A DNA stretch of 64,000 bases from Myxococcus xanthus (GCF_900106535.1 NZ_FNOH01000005.1:186001-250000); one strand, 5' to 3'. Counted from the stretch's first letter, positions 42,559 through 51,770 are shown. The notes: generated by a model not told the origin, from the letters alone. Numbers and translations are program-made.

Positions 42559-43722
42559 CTACCAGGACGACGTCTGCTCGGGCAGCTCCACCGTGAAGGT
42601 GCTGCCCAGGTTGACGCGGCTGTGCACCGTCACCGCGCCACCCATGGCTTCCACCAGGGTGCGCGCGACGGTGAGGCCCAGCCCGGCGCCCTTCTCGGGC
42701 GCCTTCGTCGTGTAGTAGGGCTCGAAGACGGCCTGCAGCTCGTCCTCGAAGATGCCGATGCCCGTGTCCTTCACGTACAGGCGCGGGCCGAAGTCCCCGA
42801 AGATGTCCGGAAGCTCCACGCCCACATGGATGCGACGCGGGCGGTCCGTCACGTCCTCCACCGCATCCACCGCGTTGGCCAGCAGCTCCACCAGCACCTG
42901 CTCCAACTGACGGCGGTTGAAGACAACGGCGATGGCCTCGTCCGGCAGCTGCACCTTCACCTCGGCGGTGCCGAGGCGGCCGGCGTCACGCATCCGCTCC
43001 ACCACCGCGGGGACCAGGTCGCGCAGGTCGAAGCGCTGGATGTCCTTCGGATTGGTGGTGCCCAGCGACAGCAGGTGCTGGCCGTGCAGGCGCATCTGCT
43101 CGCCGGCCACGCCCAGCTTCTTGAGCTCGTCTGCGTCCGGCGGCAGGCCTTGCAGCGCGCGAGTGCGAACGTGCTCCAGCGCCCGCTGGAGGCCTTCGCC
43201 CACGCGGCCCAGGTTCTGCGCCACGTCCGCGGCCAGCGTGCCCACGCGGGCCAGCCGCTCCATCTCCACCCAGCGGACGCGCGGGTCCTGCAGCGCTTCG
43301 GCGCGCTGGCCACCGCGCTCGCGGTGCGCCTTGAGCTCCAGCAGCGTGTGGATGCGGACCTTCAGCTCCAGCGGGTCCAGGGGCTCGGTGATGAGCAGGT
43401 CATCCACGCCCGCCTCGAGCACCTCGCGGCGCGTCTCCCGGTCCGCGCTGGGCGTCAGCATGAGCACGGGGAGGGCCGGGCTTCCCAGCGCGTCCTGAAG
43501 GCGCCGGTACGTCGCGAGGCCATCCGTGCCAGGACGCTCCACGTCGAGCAGCACCAGGTCCGCGGACTGATGGGCCGCCGCGGCCGCCGCCAGTCCGCTC
43601 GCGGTCAGCACGTCATAACCCGCCGGCGCGAGGATGGAGCACAGCCGCTCCATGCCGCCCGATTCCACGTCCACGGCCAGAACTCGGGGCCGATACGTCG
43701 CGGTCTCCGTCGTCTCCAGCAT
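42559..43722 (-). CDS. Receiver plus histidine-kinase-like fusion lacking the H-box histidine
   Basis: A 387-residue soluble protein from MLETTETATY. Receiver domain (about 13-130) keeps the acceptor Asp60 (LVLLDVERPG), but the conserved Lys of the beta5 loop is Glu (LLITEPLDP). A DHp-like helix follows (about 155-245), where the usual VAHEINNP box reads LAADVAQNLGRVGE: Gln169 replaces the phosphorylatable His. The HATPase domain (about 265-385) looks intact: LLANAVDAVED (N box), VKDTGIGIFED (G1), KGAGLGLTVARTL (G2). It may be a pseudokinase scaffold or an ATP-dependent regulator. No partner regulator gene is adjacent. Confidence 0.85.
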   Translation of the reverse strand: MLETTETATYRPRVLAVDVESGGMERLCSILAPAGYDVLTASGLAAAAAAHQSADLVLLDVERPGTDGLATYRRLQDALGSPALPVLMLTPSADRETRREVLEAGVDDLLITEPLDPLELKVRIHTLLELKAHRERGGQRAEALQDPRVRWVEMERLARVGTLAADVAQNLGRVGEGLQRALEHVRTRALQGLPPDADELKKLGVAGEQMRLHGQHLLSLGTTNPKDIQRFDLRDLVPAVVERMRDAGRLGTAEVKVQLPDEAIAVVFNRRQLEQVLVELLANAVDAVEDVTDRPRRIHVGVELPDIFGDFGPRLYVKDTGIGIFEDELQAVFEPYYTTKAPEKGAGLGLTVARTLVEAMGGAVTVHSRVNLGSTFTVELPEQTSSW

Positions 43723-44072
43723 CACGCCACCCCTACATGGTGACCAGGTGAGCCTCACCCGGGTGTTCCAGGCCGTCCTACGGACCCCTCTCGCCCTGGA
43801 TGGAGCTCCCCCCCGGGCGCTTGCGTCCAGTCCGGTACGTGATCCGATACCGCGCTGTGTCTATGCGAGGCTCATGCCGCGCTTCGTCCTGGCGCGTCGG
43901 AGCCGCCCATTGCACCACCAACGGTGGAAGCCCTGTAACGTCAGGGGGTTGAATCGTTGCGACACTGGAGAAAGTTATCTCAACTGGAATCCGGCCAACG
44001 AAAGACGAGGTCGCTCCTGACCCGAAATCGATTTTCACCCGGGTATGGAATGACCTCGTTGCGCGCAAAGTG
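43723..44072. other. 350-bp gap with no convincing gene
   Basis: This gap lies between the start of the receiver-kinase gene and the end of the nucleoside transporter operon. It is less GC-rich toward 43930-44040. It holds a small palindrome GGTGAG-C-CTCACC (43747-43759), 25 bp before the kinase start, that could be an operator. Short frames on both strands lack ribosome sites and codon bias, so I see no gene. Confidence 0.4.
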
Positions 44073-45002
44073 TCAGCGCGACTCTTGTTCGTAGGGCGTT
44101 CCGAGCGCGGCGGGGGCGCTGCTGCGTTGGCCCTGGAGGGTCAGCACCACCAAGGTGAGCAGATAGGGGAGGGCCAGGAGGACGCCCTGGGGGATCAGCT
44201 CGACCAGTCCGGGGGCGCTCGACACCAGGCCGATGCGCAGCGCGTTACCGAAGGCGAAGAAGGTGGCGGCGAGGAAGGCGCCCACGGGCGTCCACCGGCC
44301 GAACACCATGGCGGCCAGGGCCATGAAGCCCAGGCCCGCGGGGGTGTGCTGCTCGAAACGGTCCAGTACGGCGGTGGACAGCACCGCGCCGCCCAGGCCC
44401 GCCAGCAGTCCGCTGCCCAGCACCGCGCCCCAGCGCAGCCCCGGTACCGACAGGCCCAGCGTCGCCACGGCCTGGGGCTTGTCGCCCACCGCGCGCAGCC
44501 GCAGGCCCAGGGGCGTGCGGGTCAGCAGGCCCTGGAATGCGAAGGGCAGCAGCAGCGCCAGGTACGTGGGCGCCGAGTGCCCGGACAGCGCGCCCAGCAC
44601 CGGCACGGCGCCGAGCCCGGGGATGTTCCAGCGGGTGAGCTGCTGGATGGGCGGGGTGCCATTGGGGCCGTAGAGCGACTCCAGCAGGAAGGTGCCGCCG
44701 GCCAGGGCCACCAGGTTGAGGGCGATGCCGGACACCACCTGGTCCGAGCGCCAGCGGATGCTCAGGAAGCCATGCACGCCGGCCAGGGCCGCGCCCGCGA
44801 GCATGCCCATGACGACGGCCAGGGGCGTGGGCATCGTCAGCGCCGCCACCGCCGCGCAGAAGGCGCCCACGCGCATCATCCCCTCCATGCCCACGGCAAT
44901 CACGCCCGCGCGCTCGGAGAGCACCGCGCCCAGGGCGGCGAAGACGAGCGCCGGTGCCGCGTCCAGGGTGGAGAACAGCAGTGAGTGGAGGACATCAAGC
45001 AC
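44073..45002 (-). CDS. Nucleoside ABC transporter permease 2
   Basis: A 309-residue inner-membrane protein of the BPD_transp_2 family. It begins MLDVLHSLLFSTLDAAPALV and has eight or so membrane helices. VGMEGMM near residue 38 is characteristic of the second permease of BMP-type purine/pyrimidine nucleoside importers. It is the last gene of the operon and overlaps the first permease by 8 bp. With its partner it forms the membrane channel for nucleoside uptake. Confidence 0.9.
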   Translation of the reverse strand: MLDVLHSLLFSTLDAAPALVFAALGAVLSERAGVIAVGMEGMMRVGAFCAAVAALTMPTPLAVVMGMLAGAALAGVHGFLSIRWRSDQVVSGIALNLVALAGGTFLLESLYGPNGTPPIQQLTRWNIPGLGAVPVLGALSGHSAPTYLALLLPFAFQGLLTRTPLGLRLRAVGDKPQAVATLGLSVPGLRWGAVLGSGLLAGLGGAVLSTAVLDRFEQHTPAGLGFMALAAMVFGRWTPVGAFLAATFFAFGNALRIGLVSSAPGLVELIPQGVLLALPYLLTLVVLTLQGQRSSAPAALGTPYEQESR

Positions 45003-46110
45003 GGGGCACCTCCGCCGACGCCGCGGGCGCCACGTTCCGCCGGCGCAGCAGCGCCAGCCAGACCATGCGCCCGGCGACGAAGAGCAGCGCGAGGCCCTGG
45101 ATGAGCTCGGGGAAGCTCTTGTGCACGCCGAGCAGTTGCATGCGCGTTCCGCCCGCGCGCAGCACGCCGAAGAAGAGCGCGGACACGGTGGCGCCCAGCG
45201 GGTGGTTGTTGCCGATGAGCGCGATGGCGATGCCGTCGAACCCGTAGGGCGCGCCCAGTGTGCCGGGGTAGCGCCCCTCCGTCCCCAGCACCAGCACCGC
45301 GCCCGCCAGCCCCGCCATGGCCCCCGCGAGCGCCATGGCCAGGCCCATGCGCCGGGCCACGGGGATGCCCGCGGCGCGCGCGGCCTCGGCGCCCAGGCCC
45401 ACCGCGCGCGTCTCGAAGCCGGAGCGCGTGCGTGTCAGCCACACCCACACCGCCAGCGCCGCGGCGAGCGCCAGCGGGAAGCCCAGGTTGAGCCGCGAGC
45501 CTTCCCCCAGCAGCCGGGGCAGTACGGCGGTGGCCTGGATTTCGGCGGTGCCGGTGATGGACTGGCCGCCTTCGGCCGCGCCGCGCAGCGGGCCCACCAC
45601 CAGCCAGTTGTCCACCAGGCTCAGCGCCACCCAGTTGAGCATGATGGTGGAGATGACCTCGTGCACGCCCCGGTAGATGCGCAGCAGCCCGGCGATGCCC
45701 GCCCACGCCGCGCCCGCGAGCGCCGCGCCCAGCAGGGCCGCGGGCACGTGCAGCACGCCCGGCAGTGACACCTGGGCGCCCACCACCGCGGCGGCCACCG
45801 CGCCCAGCAGCATCTGTCCCTGCGCGCCGATGTTGAACAGGCCCACCTTGAACGCCACCGCCACGGACAGGCCGGTGAGGGTGAGAATCGCGGCCTTCAT
45901 CGCGGACTCGCCCAGCGGGCGGGTGATGACGGTGGCCGCGGCGCCGTCCAGGCACGCGGGCCAGTTGCCGATGCCACCCCACAGCATCTGCAGATAGGCG
46001 TCCGTCGCGGTGCCCGGCTCCATGGTGAGCGCGATGAGCGCCCAGCACACGCCCAGCGCCAGCAGCACGGAGAGCACCGACGGAAGCATCTGTCTCACGC
46101 GCTCAGGCAT
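44995..46110 (-). CDS. Nucleoside ABC transporter permease 1
   Basis: A 371-residue BPD_transp_2 permease: N-terminal helix (LPSVLSVLLALGVCWALIAL), then an FNIGAQGQMLLGA motif that marks the first permease of BMP-type nucleoside importers, GVHEVISTIMLNWVALSL, and several further helices. It is coupled to the ATPase upstream (8-bp overlap) and to permease 2 downstream (8-bp overlap). Confidence 0.9.
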   Translation of the reverse strand: MPERVRQMLPSVLSVLLALGVCWALIALTMEPGTATDAYLQMLWGGIGNWPACLDGAAATVITRPLGESAMKAAILTLTGLSVAVAFKVGLFNIGAQGQMLLGAVAAAVVGAQVSLPGVLHVPAALLGAALAGAAWAGIAGLLRIYRGVHEVISTIMLNWVALSLVDNWLVVGPLRGAAEGGQSITGTAEIQATAVLPRLLGEGSRLNLGFPLALAAALAVWVWLTRTRSGFETRAVGLGAEAARAAGIPVARRMGLAMALAGAMAGLAGAVLVLGTEGRYPGTLGAPYGFDGIAIALIGNNHPLGATVSALFFGVLRAGGTRMQLLGVHKSFPELIQGLALLFVAGRMVWLALLRRRNVAPAASAEVPRA

Positions 46111-47629
46111 GGCCCGGCTCCGTGGTCCCCAGCATGCGCCGTCCCAGCTCGCGTTCGTCGAACTCGTGACGGAGGAAGTGGCCCGTCACGCGGCCTTCGA
46201 AGAAGACATAGACGCGGTCTGACAGGGCCAGCACCTCTTCCAAATCGAGTGACACCAGCAGCACGCCCGTGCCCTGGTCGCGCGCCTCGCGCAGCTTCGC
46301 GTGGACCTGCGCCACCGCGCCCACGTCCAGCCCGCGCGTGGGCTGCACCACCACCAGCAACCGGGGCCGCGCATCCAGCTCGCGCGCCACCACCACCTTC
46401 TGCTGATTGCCCCCGGACAGGGCCCGCAGGGCGACTTCCGGGTCGGGAGGCCGCACGTCGTAGGCCACGGTCAGCTCGCGCGTGCGCTCGCGGCGGCCCT
46501 TGAAATCAATCCACGGGCCCTTCGCGAAGGGCGGCCGCGTGTGCCGGCCCAGGGCCACGTTCTCCTCCACGCTGAGCGCCTTCACCACCGCGCGGTGGAG
46601 CCGGTCCTCGGGGATGTGTCCCACGCCGCGCGTCCGCGCCTGGGCCGGCGTGAGGTCGCTCAAGGGGCCTCCCAGGAGCGCTCCGCTCCCAGACGTCAGC
46701 GGGCGCAGGCCGGTGAGGACCTCCGCCAGCTCGCGCTGTCCGTTGCCGTCCACGCCCGCGATGCCGACGATTTCACCCGCGCGCACCTCCAGGTCCACGC
46801 CGCGCAGGGCAGGGCGCCCGTTGTCGCCGGTGGCCTGGAGTCCGCGCACGTCCAGCAGCGGCTCGCCGGGAGCCTGCGACGCGGCCGTGGCGGGAGCAGC
46901 GGCGGCCGGCGCGCGCTGGCCGTCACCCACCATGAGCGCGGCGAGCTGTTCGGCCGTGGTGTCGGCGGCGCGGACCTCCGCCACGCAGCGGCCCCGGCGC
47001 ATGACGGCGATGCGGTCCGCCACGCCGAGCACCTCTTTCAGCTTGTGGCTGATGAGCACCACGGTGTGGCCCTGCGCGACCAGTCCGCGCATGACCCGCG
47101 CCAACTCGTCGGATTCCTGCGGCGTGAGGACGGCGGTGGGCTCGTCGAGGATGAGCACCTGGGCGCCGCGGTGCAGCGCCTTGACGATCTCCACCTTCTG
47201 CTGCGAGCCCACGCTGAGCGTGTCCACTCGCGCCCGGGGCTCCAACTGGAAGCCGAAGCGGGCGCAGGTGGCGGACACGTCCTGCACCGCGCGCTCCAGG
47301 TCCAGCAGTCCGTTGCGGGTGGGCTCTCGGCCCAGCACCACGTTCTCCGCCACCGACAGCGTGGGCACGAGCATGAAGTGCTGGTGCACCATGCCAATGC
47401 CCCGCGCAATCGCGTCCCGGGGGCTCTTGAAGCGCACGGGCTGGCCGTCCAGCGACAGCACGCCCGCGTCCGGCTGGTAGAGCCCGTAGAGGACGTTCAT
47501 CAGGCTGGACTTGCCCGCGCCATTCTCGCCCACCACAGCGAGCAGCTCGCCACGGCGCACGTCCAGCGACGCGTCCGCCAGCGAGACGCACGTGCCGAAG
47601 GCCTTGTGGATGTTCTGGAGGGAAATCAG
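46103..47629 (-). CDS. Nucleoside ABC transporter ATPase (double ABC domain), probable non-ATG start
   Basis: A protein with two fused ABC domains, about 508 residues, as in sugar/nucleoside importers. Domain 1: Walker A GENGAGKSSLM, signature LSVGSQQKVEI and Walker B LILDEPTAVL. Domain 2 (about 270-500): GVDGNGQRELAEVL in place of Walker A, signature LSGGNQQKVVVA and LVVVQPTRGLDVG. Reading back from the first GTG (47560), the frame still encodes the conserved first strand (ISLQNIHKAFG), so the start must lie upstream. No ATG, GTG or TTG exists there. CTG at 47629-47627, overlapping the BMP stop as CTGA, is the best candidate. Confidence 0.88.
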   Translation of the reverse strand: MISLQNIHKAFGTCVSLADASLDVRRGELLAVVGENGAGKSSLMNVLYGLYQPDAGVLSLDGQPVRFKSPRDAIARGIGMVHQHFMLVPTLSVAENVVLGREPTRNGLLDLERAVQDVSATCARFGFQLEPRARVDTLSVGSQQKVEIVKALHRGAQVLILDEPTAVLTPQESDELARVMRGLVAQGHTVVLISHKLKEVLGVADRIAVMRRGRCVAEVRAADTTAEQLAALMVGDGQRAPAAAAPATAASQAPGEPLLDVRGLQATGDNGRPALRGVDLEVRAGEIVGIAGVDGNGQRELAEVLTGLRPLTSGSGALLGGPLSDLTPAQARTRGVGHIPEDRLHRAVVKALSVEENVALGRHTRPPFAKGPWIDFKGRRERTRELTVAYDVRPPDPEVALRALSGGNQQKVVVARELDARPRLLVVVQPTRGLDVGAVAQVHAKLREARDQGTGVLLVSLDLEEVLALSDRVYVFFEGRVTGHFLRHEFDERELGRRMLGTTEPGHA

Positions 47630-48816
47630 GGGGCGGCAGCCTGGAAGGAGGCGAGGTCCGCCGGGACGGCGGGGACCTGGATCGTCCCGGAGATGATGCG
47701 CTGACGCAGGGCCTCCACCTTCTGGAGCGCCTCCGCCTTGCCGGGGAAGTCCACCCGCACCTCCGCCATGCCCACGCCGTTCTCCTTGAGGCCGAGCACC
47801 TGCTCACCCGCGGAGAACGTGCCGTCCACCAGGTCCTTCGCCGCCTGATACACGGCCAGGTCGGAGTACTTCATCATCGACGTGAGGATGGCGTCCGGCG
47901 CCACGTGCGACTGGTCGGAGTCCACGCCAATGGCGTACACGCTCTTGCCCGCGGCGCGCGCTTCCTTCACCGCCTGGATGACACCGATGCCGTCCGCGCC
48001 CGCGGCGTGGAAGAGGACGTCCGCGCCCTTGGAGATGAGGTCCTGCGCCACCTGCTTGCCGGCGGCCATGTTGTTGAAGCTGCCCGTGTAGACGGACATG
48101 AGCGCCTGGGACGCCTGGGCGTTGGTCGTCTTCACGCCCGCGCGGTAGCCCACCTCGAAGCGCTGGATGAGGGGGACCTCGATGCCGCCCACGAAGCCCA
48201 CCTTGTTCGTCTTCGTCACCAGCCCGGCCAGCGCGCCCACGAGGAAGCTGCCCTCCTGCTCCTTGAAGAGGACGGTGCGCACGTTGGGCAGCTTCATGGC
48301 CTTGCCCTGCGCGTCCAGCACCTGACTGTCGATGAGCAGGAACTGGGCCTTTGGGTTTTCCTGGGCGGAGGTGCGCACCGCGTTGGCCAGCATGTAGCCA
48401 TTGCCCACGGTGAGCCGGGCGCCCTGGTCCACCAGGAGCTGGAGATTGGGGACGTAGTCCTCCTGGGCCTTGCTCTGCAGGACGATGGGCTGGATGGCCA
48501 GCGCCTTGAAACTGGCGGCGTCCGAGCTCAGGTGGGGCGGCAGGGACTGGCGGACCTCATCGGGGGTGGCGTCCACGTACTTGCCGCCCTCGTAGCGCTT
48601 GCCCGCGGCCCACAGTTCCAGGCCACGGAGCGCCGCGTCATTGAAGGAGTGGTCTCCGCGCCCGCCCACGTCGATGACGAGCCCCACGGGGAGGGCCTTC
48701 TTTTCCGTCTTCCCAGCGGCGGGGGTCTGGGCGCCGGAGGGGGGCGCTTCTTCCTTCTGCTTGGAACACGCGCACAGGAGGGCGGTGAGGGCAAGGACGT
48801 GGAGGCGGAGCATCAT
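47626..48816 (-). CDS. BMP-family nucleoside-binding lipoprotein
   Basis: Substrate-binding lipoprotein of the BMP (PnrA/Med) family, 396 residues, lipobox LCAC, then a Glu/Pro/Lys linker. Family motifs: VGLVIDVGGRGDHSFNDAA, FLVGALAGLVTKTNKVGFVGG, GKQVAQDLISKGADVLFHA and a late SVYAIGVDSDQSHVAP. Such proteins bind purine or pyrimidine nucleosides and deliver them to the ABC importer encoded just downstream. It is the first gene of the four-gene operon and is divergent from pyrimidine-nucleoside phosphorylase, with about 74 bp between starts; a shared regulatory region is likely. Confidence 0.92.
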   Translation of the reverse strand: MMLRLHVLALTALLCACSKQKEEAPPSGAQTPAAGKTEKKALPVGLVIDVGGRGDHSFNDAALRGLELWAAGKRYEGGKYVDATPDEVRQSLPPHLSSDAASFKALAIQPIVLQSKAQEDYVPNLQLLVDQGARLTVGNGYMLANAVRTSAQENPKAQFLLIDSQVLDAQGKAMKLPNVRTVLFKEQEGSFLVGALAGLVTKTNKVGFVGGIEVPLIQRFEVGYRAGVKTTNAQASQALMSVYTGSFNNMAAGKQVAQDLISKGADVLFHAAGADGIGVIQAVKEARAAGKSVYAIGVDSDQSHVAPDAILTSMMKYSDLAVYQAAKDLVDGTFSAGEQVLGLKENGVGMAEVRVDFPGKAEALQKVEALRQRIISGTIQVPAVPADLASFQAAAP

Positions 48817-48890
48817 GAGGCGCCTATCTACCAGATGCCCGCCCTTTCCCGGAGTGCATGAAGGGGGGGTTCCTGCTATGGGCTCGCCTC

Positions 48891-50195
48891 GTGCAACCCT
48901 ACGAACTCATCAAGGCCAAGCGGGATGGCGGCCGGCTGGAACCGGCGGACATCCGTGCGTTCATCGAGGCGTATACGGCGGGGACGGTGGCGGACTACCA
49001 GATGGCGGCCATGTGCATGGCCATCTTCTTCCGGGGCATGGACTCCCGGGAGCTGGGCGCCTGGGCCCGCGCCATGCTGGAGTCCGGTGAGGTCCTGGAC
49101 CTGTCCGACACGCCGGGTGTGAAGGTGGACAAGCATTCGACGGGCGGGGTGGGTGACAAGGTCTCCCTCAGCCTGGCGCCGCTGGCCGCCGCGTGCGGAG
49201 TTCCGGTGCCCATGATTTCGGGCCGGGGCCTGGGGCACACGGGTGGGACCCTGGACAAGCTGGAGTCCATCCCCGGCTTCAACGTCAACCTGCCGACGTC
49301 GGAGTACCGGCGGCTGGTGCGCGAGGTGAACTGCTGCCTGATTGGCCAGACGGCGCAGGTGGCCCCGGCGGACAAGAAGCTCTATGCCCTGCGGGACGTG
49401 ACGGCGACGGTGGACTGCATCCCGCTGATTGCGTCCTCCATCATGAGCAAGAAGCTGGCGGAGGGCATCGACGCGCTGGTGCTGGACGTGAAGGTGGGCA
49501 GTGGCGCCTTCATGAAGCGCGACGAGGACGCGCGCACGCTGGCGAAGACGATGATTGGCCTGGGCGCGGAGATGGGGAAGAAGGTCGTGGCCCTGCTCAC
49601 CGACATGGACCAGCCGCTGGGCCGCAAGGTGGGCAACGCGCTGGAGGTCATCGAGGCGGTGGACATGCTCCGCGGCAACGCGCCGGAGGACTACACCGAG
49701 GTGACGTATGCCCTCACGGCGGAGATGCTGGTGCTGGGCAAGAAGGCCGCCACGGTGGAGGAGGCGCGCGAGAAGCTGCGCAAGGTGGTGGAGGACGGCA
49801 GCGCGGTGCGCAAGCTGAAGGAGATCGTCCAGGTGCAGGGCGGAGACCCGCGCTCCATCGACGACTACTCCCTGTTGCCCCAGGCGAAGGCCACCGTGGA
49901 CGTGGTGGCGCCCCGGGACGGCTTCGTCACCGGCATCGACACGGAGGGCGTGGGCATGGCGGCGGTGGCGCTGGGCGCGGGCCGGCAGCGGACGGATAGC
50001 AAGATCGACCCGGCCGTGGGCTTCACGCTGCTGAAGAAGTCGGGCGAGTCCGTGAAGCAGGGCGAGCCCGTGGTGCGCGTGCACTACAACGACGCGGCCC
50101 AGTTGGAGAACGTGAAGGCGCGCCTCTTGGCCGCGTACCGGTTCGGCGACGTGGCCCCCGTGGCCCGGCCGCTCATCCGCGAGCGGGTGGAGTAG
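48891..50195 (+). CDS. Thymidine / pyrimidine-nucleoside phosphorylase
   Basis: Enzyme splitting pyrimidine (deoxy)nucleosides with phosphate to base plus (deoxy)ribose-1-phosphate. It has 434 residues from GTG at VQPYELIKAKRDGG; ATG 48858 would add 11 residues and is an alternative. The family signature SGRGLGHTGGTLDKLESIPG is exact, and VDKHSTGGVGDKVSL (phosphate site), SSIMSKKLAEG and KVGSGAFMK are present. Sequence alone cannot decide between DeoA and Pdp specificity. It is divergent from the nucleoside importer, which fits uptake followed by phosphorolysis. Confidence 0.92.
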   Translation: MQPYELIKAKRDGGRLEPADIRAFIEAYTAGTVADYQMAAMCMAIFFRGMDSRELGAWARAMLESGEVLDLSDTPGVKVDKHSTGGVGDKVSLSLAPLAAACGVPVPMISGRGLGHTGGTLDKLESIPGFNVNLPTSEYRRLVREVNCCLIGQTAQVAPADKKLYALRDVTATVDCIPLIASSIMSKKLAEGIDALVLDVKVGSGAFMKRDEDARTLAKTMIGLGAEMGKKVVALLTDMDQPLGRKVGNALEVIEAVDMLRGNAPEDYTEVTYALTAEMLVLGKKAATVEEAREKLRKVVEDGSAVRKLKEIVQVQGGDPRSIDDYSLLPQAKATVDVVAPRDGFVTGIDTEGVGMAAVALGAGRQRTDSKIDPAVGFTLLKKSGESVKQGEPVVRVHYNDAAQLENVKARLLAAYRFGDVAPVARPLIRERVE

Positions 50196-50219
50196 GGCGC
50201 CGAGCCGTGTGGTGACCTG

Positions 50220-50263
50220 GGAGCCCCCCGTCGATGCCCTGCCAGGGCGCGGCGTGGGGCTCC
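50220..50263 (+). terminator. Terminator after nucleoside phosphorylase
   Basis: GGAGCCCC (50220-50227) pairs with GGGGCTCC (50256-50263), with an inner GCCCT/AGGGC stem, then TTTCACG. It lies 25 bp past the stop and 15 bp before the convergent gene ends, so it may act in both directions. Confidence 0.65.
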
Positions 50264-50277
50264 TTTCACGTGGGGCA

Positions 50278-51072
50278 TCAGAGGGTGGCGCCGGTCATGG
50301 TCGCCTCTGCCTCCGCCCTGCGGGCCACGAGCAGCGACTCGATGTCCCCGATGACGCGGATGCACAGCACCGCCGCCGCGATGGAGAGGCCCTCTGAAAG
50401 AATCCCGGCGAGGAGCGACACGGACAGCGAAGTGGGGTTCGCGGTATCCGCCCTGGCGAAGGCGTTGCCGACGTTGCTGATGATGTTGCTGAGGATCCAC
50501 GTCGCCCACCAGGCCGTGAGCATGGACTGCCTCTCAGGGGGGCCGCCCAGGCCTTGCCAGAGGTCTCGCACCACCTCGAGCGGCTTGAAGAGGTTGGCGA
50601 ACGGAATGAACCAGCAGAACGTGGCCCAGCCCGTCGATTCGTTGCTCAAGCCCAGGGCATTGGCGGTCTTCACACTCAGGCGCAGCCAGCGCAGGTAGAG
50701 GACCACGGTGGCGAGCATCGTCAGCAGGGAGGGGAGCGCGAGCAGCGCGTTCAGTTGGTCGAAGGACTCGGCGTCCTCGAGGCTGGGGCTCCCATTGTCG
50801 AAGCGCAGGTAGAGCCAGAGGTTGAGGATGGCGACAGGGATGGCGAGGACCGCGCTCGCAGCCAGGGCCACGCTCGCCCACCGCGTCCGGCCTCGGGTGT
50901 GGGGCAGTGCCTGGACCTGCCGGGCGGAGCAGGCGGCGCAGACACCCGCCTGGGCTGTTCGGCACTTCGCGCAGACGAAGCGCCCGCACCGCTCACACGT
51001 CCCTGTGGACGGTTCGCCGGCATGGTCAGGGCAGACGGGGGCTGTTTCGGGAACGGCGGATTCGGTCAGCAT
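50278..51072 (-). CDS. B-box-like zinc-finger membrane protein (DUF4328-type)
   Basis: A 264-residue protein. The N-terminal 50 residues contain a B-box-like zinc module (CPDHAGEP...CERCGRFVCAKC...CAAC). Four membrane helices follow (about 68-90, 112-132, 155-180 and 215-240). WFIPFANLFKPLEVVRDLW is the hallmark of DUF4328, and the order B-box then DUF4328 is common in myxobacteria. The function is unknown. It is convergent with nucleoside phosphorylase. Confidence 0.8.
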   Translation of the reverse strand: MLTESAVPETAPVCPDHAGEPSTGTCERCGRFVCAKCRTAQAGVCAACSARQVQALPHTRGRTRWASVALAASAVLAIPVAILNLWLYLRFDNGSPSLEDAESFDQLNALLALPSLLTMLATVVLYLRWLRLSVKTANALGLSNESTGWATFCWFIPFANLFKPLEVVRDLWQGLGGPPERQSMLTAWWATWILSNIISNVGNAFARADTANPTSLSVSLLAGILSEGLSIAAAVLCIRVIGDIESLLVARRAEAEATMTGATL

Positions 51073-51298
51073 GGTGTTGTCAGGGCAAGGGCGGGCCGCC
51101 GCGCACGCATCGCGCGTTGGATGGGATGGGGGGCGGGCGGGGAGGAACTTCGGACGCGCACTCTAGCGGCCTGACGCACCGCCCGCACAGAGGCGGCTCG
51201 GACCCGCCCAGGCGCCGGGGCATGGCGGCATCTTGTGGCTTCACCCCGCACCGGGAAGGCGCCATCCTTCAGCCCTGAGCCATGCGGGGCAGGGGGCC

Positions 51299-51709
51299 AT
51301 GAACCAGGGCGCGGCGCTGTACATCCATCCGGGCGTGAAGGTCCGTCCATGCGAGTGGGGCTACGGCGTCTTCACGGACGCCTTCATCAAGGCGGGCGAC
51401 CTCATCGAGGAATGCCACTACCTCAAACTGCCCCGCGCCCTCTCGCAGAACCCCCAGCTCCAGGACTACGTCTTCCTGCTCCAATGGGCCAGGCACGAGG
51501 TGCCCCGAGAGGGGGAGTGGGTGGCGCTCGTGCTGGGGTATGGGATGATCTACAACCACGCCCGAGAGCCCAACACGTCCTATCACCGCGAGGCGACCCG
51601 GGACGTCTTCTGCTACCACGCGCTGCGGGACATCCACCCCGGCGAGCAGCTCTGCATCAGCTACGGCGAGGACTGGTGGGCGTCCCGGGATCAGGGCGTC
51701 CCAGCCTGA
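51299..51709 (+). CDS. SET-domain protein
   Basis: A 136-residue protein that is almost only a SET domain: GYGVFTDAFIKAGDLIEE at the start, MIYNHAREPNTSYH (the NH.x.PN SAM/lysine site) and HPGEQLCISYGEDWW at the end (GEELxxxYG motif). SET domains transfer methyl groups from SAM to lysines; bacterial stand-alone copies are uncommon and their substrates mostly unknown. AGGGGG lies three bases before the ATG. It is followed by a terminator. Confidence 0.85.
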   Translation: MNQGAALYIHPGVKVRPCEWGYGVFTDAFIKAGDLIEECHYLKLPRALSQNPQLQDYVFLLQWARHEVPREGEWVALVLGYGMIYNHAREPNTSYHREATRDVFCYHALRDIHPGEQLCISYGEDWWASRDQGVPA

Positions 51710-51770
51710 GCGCCACTCCCAGGTCTCACGGGGCCAGCACCGAGAGGGGGGCGCCGGCAATCGGCCAGGT

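Noticed and set aside
43778-44068. A 96-codon minus-strand frame in the gap before the nucleoside permease
   Set aside because: There is no ribosome site, composition is atypical and no domain is seen; it is more likely non-coding.
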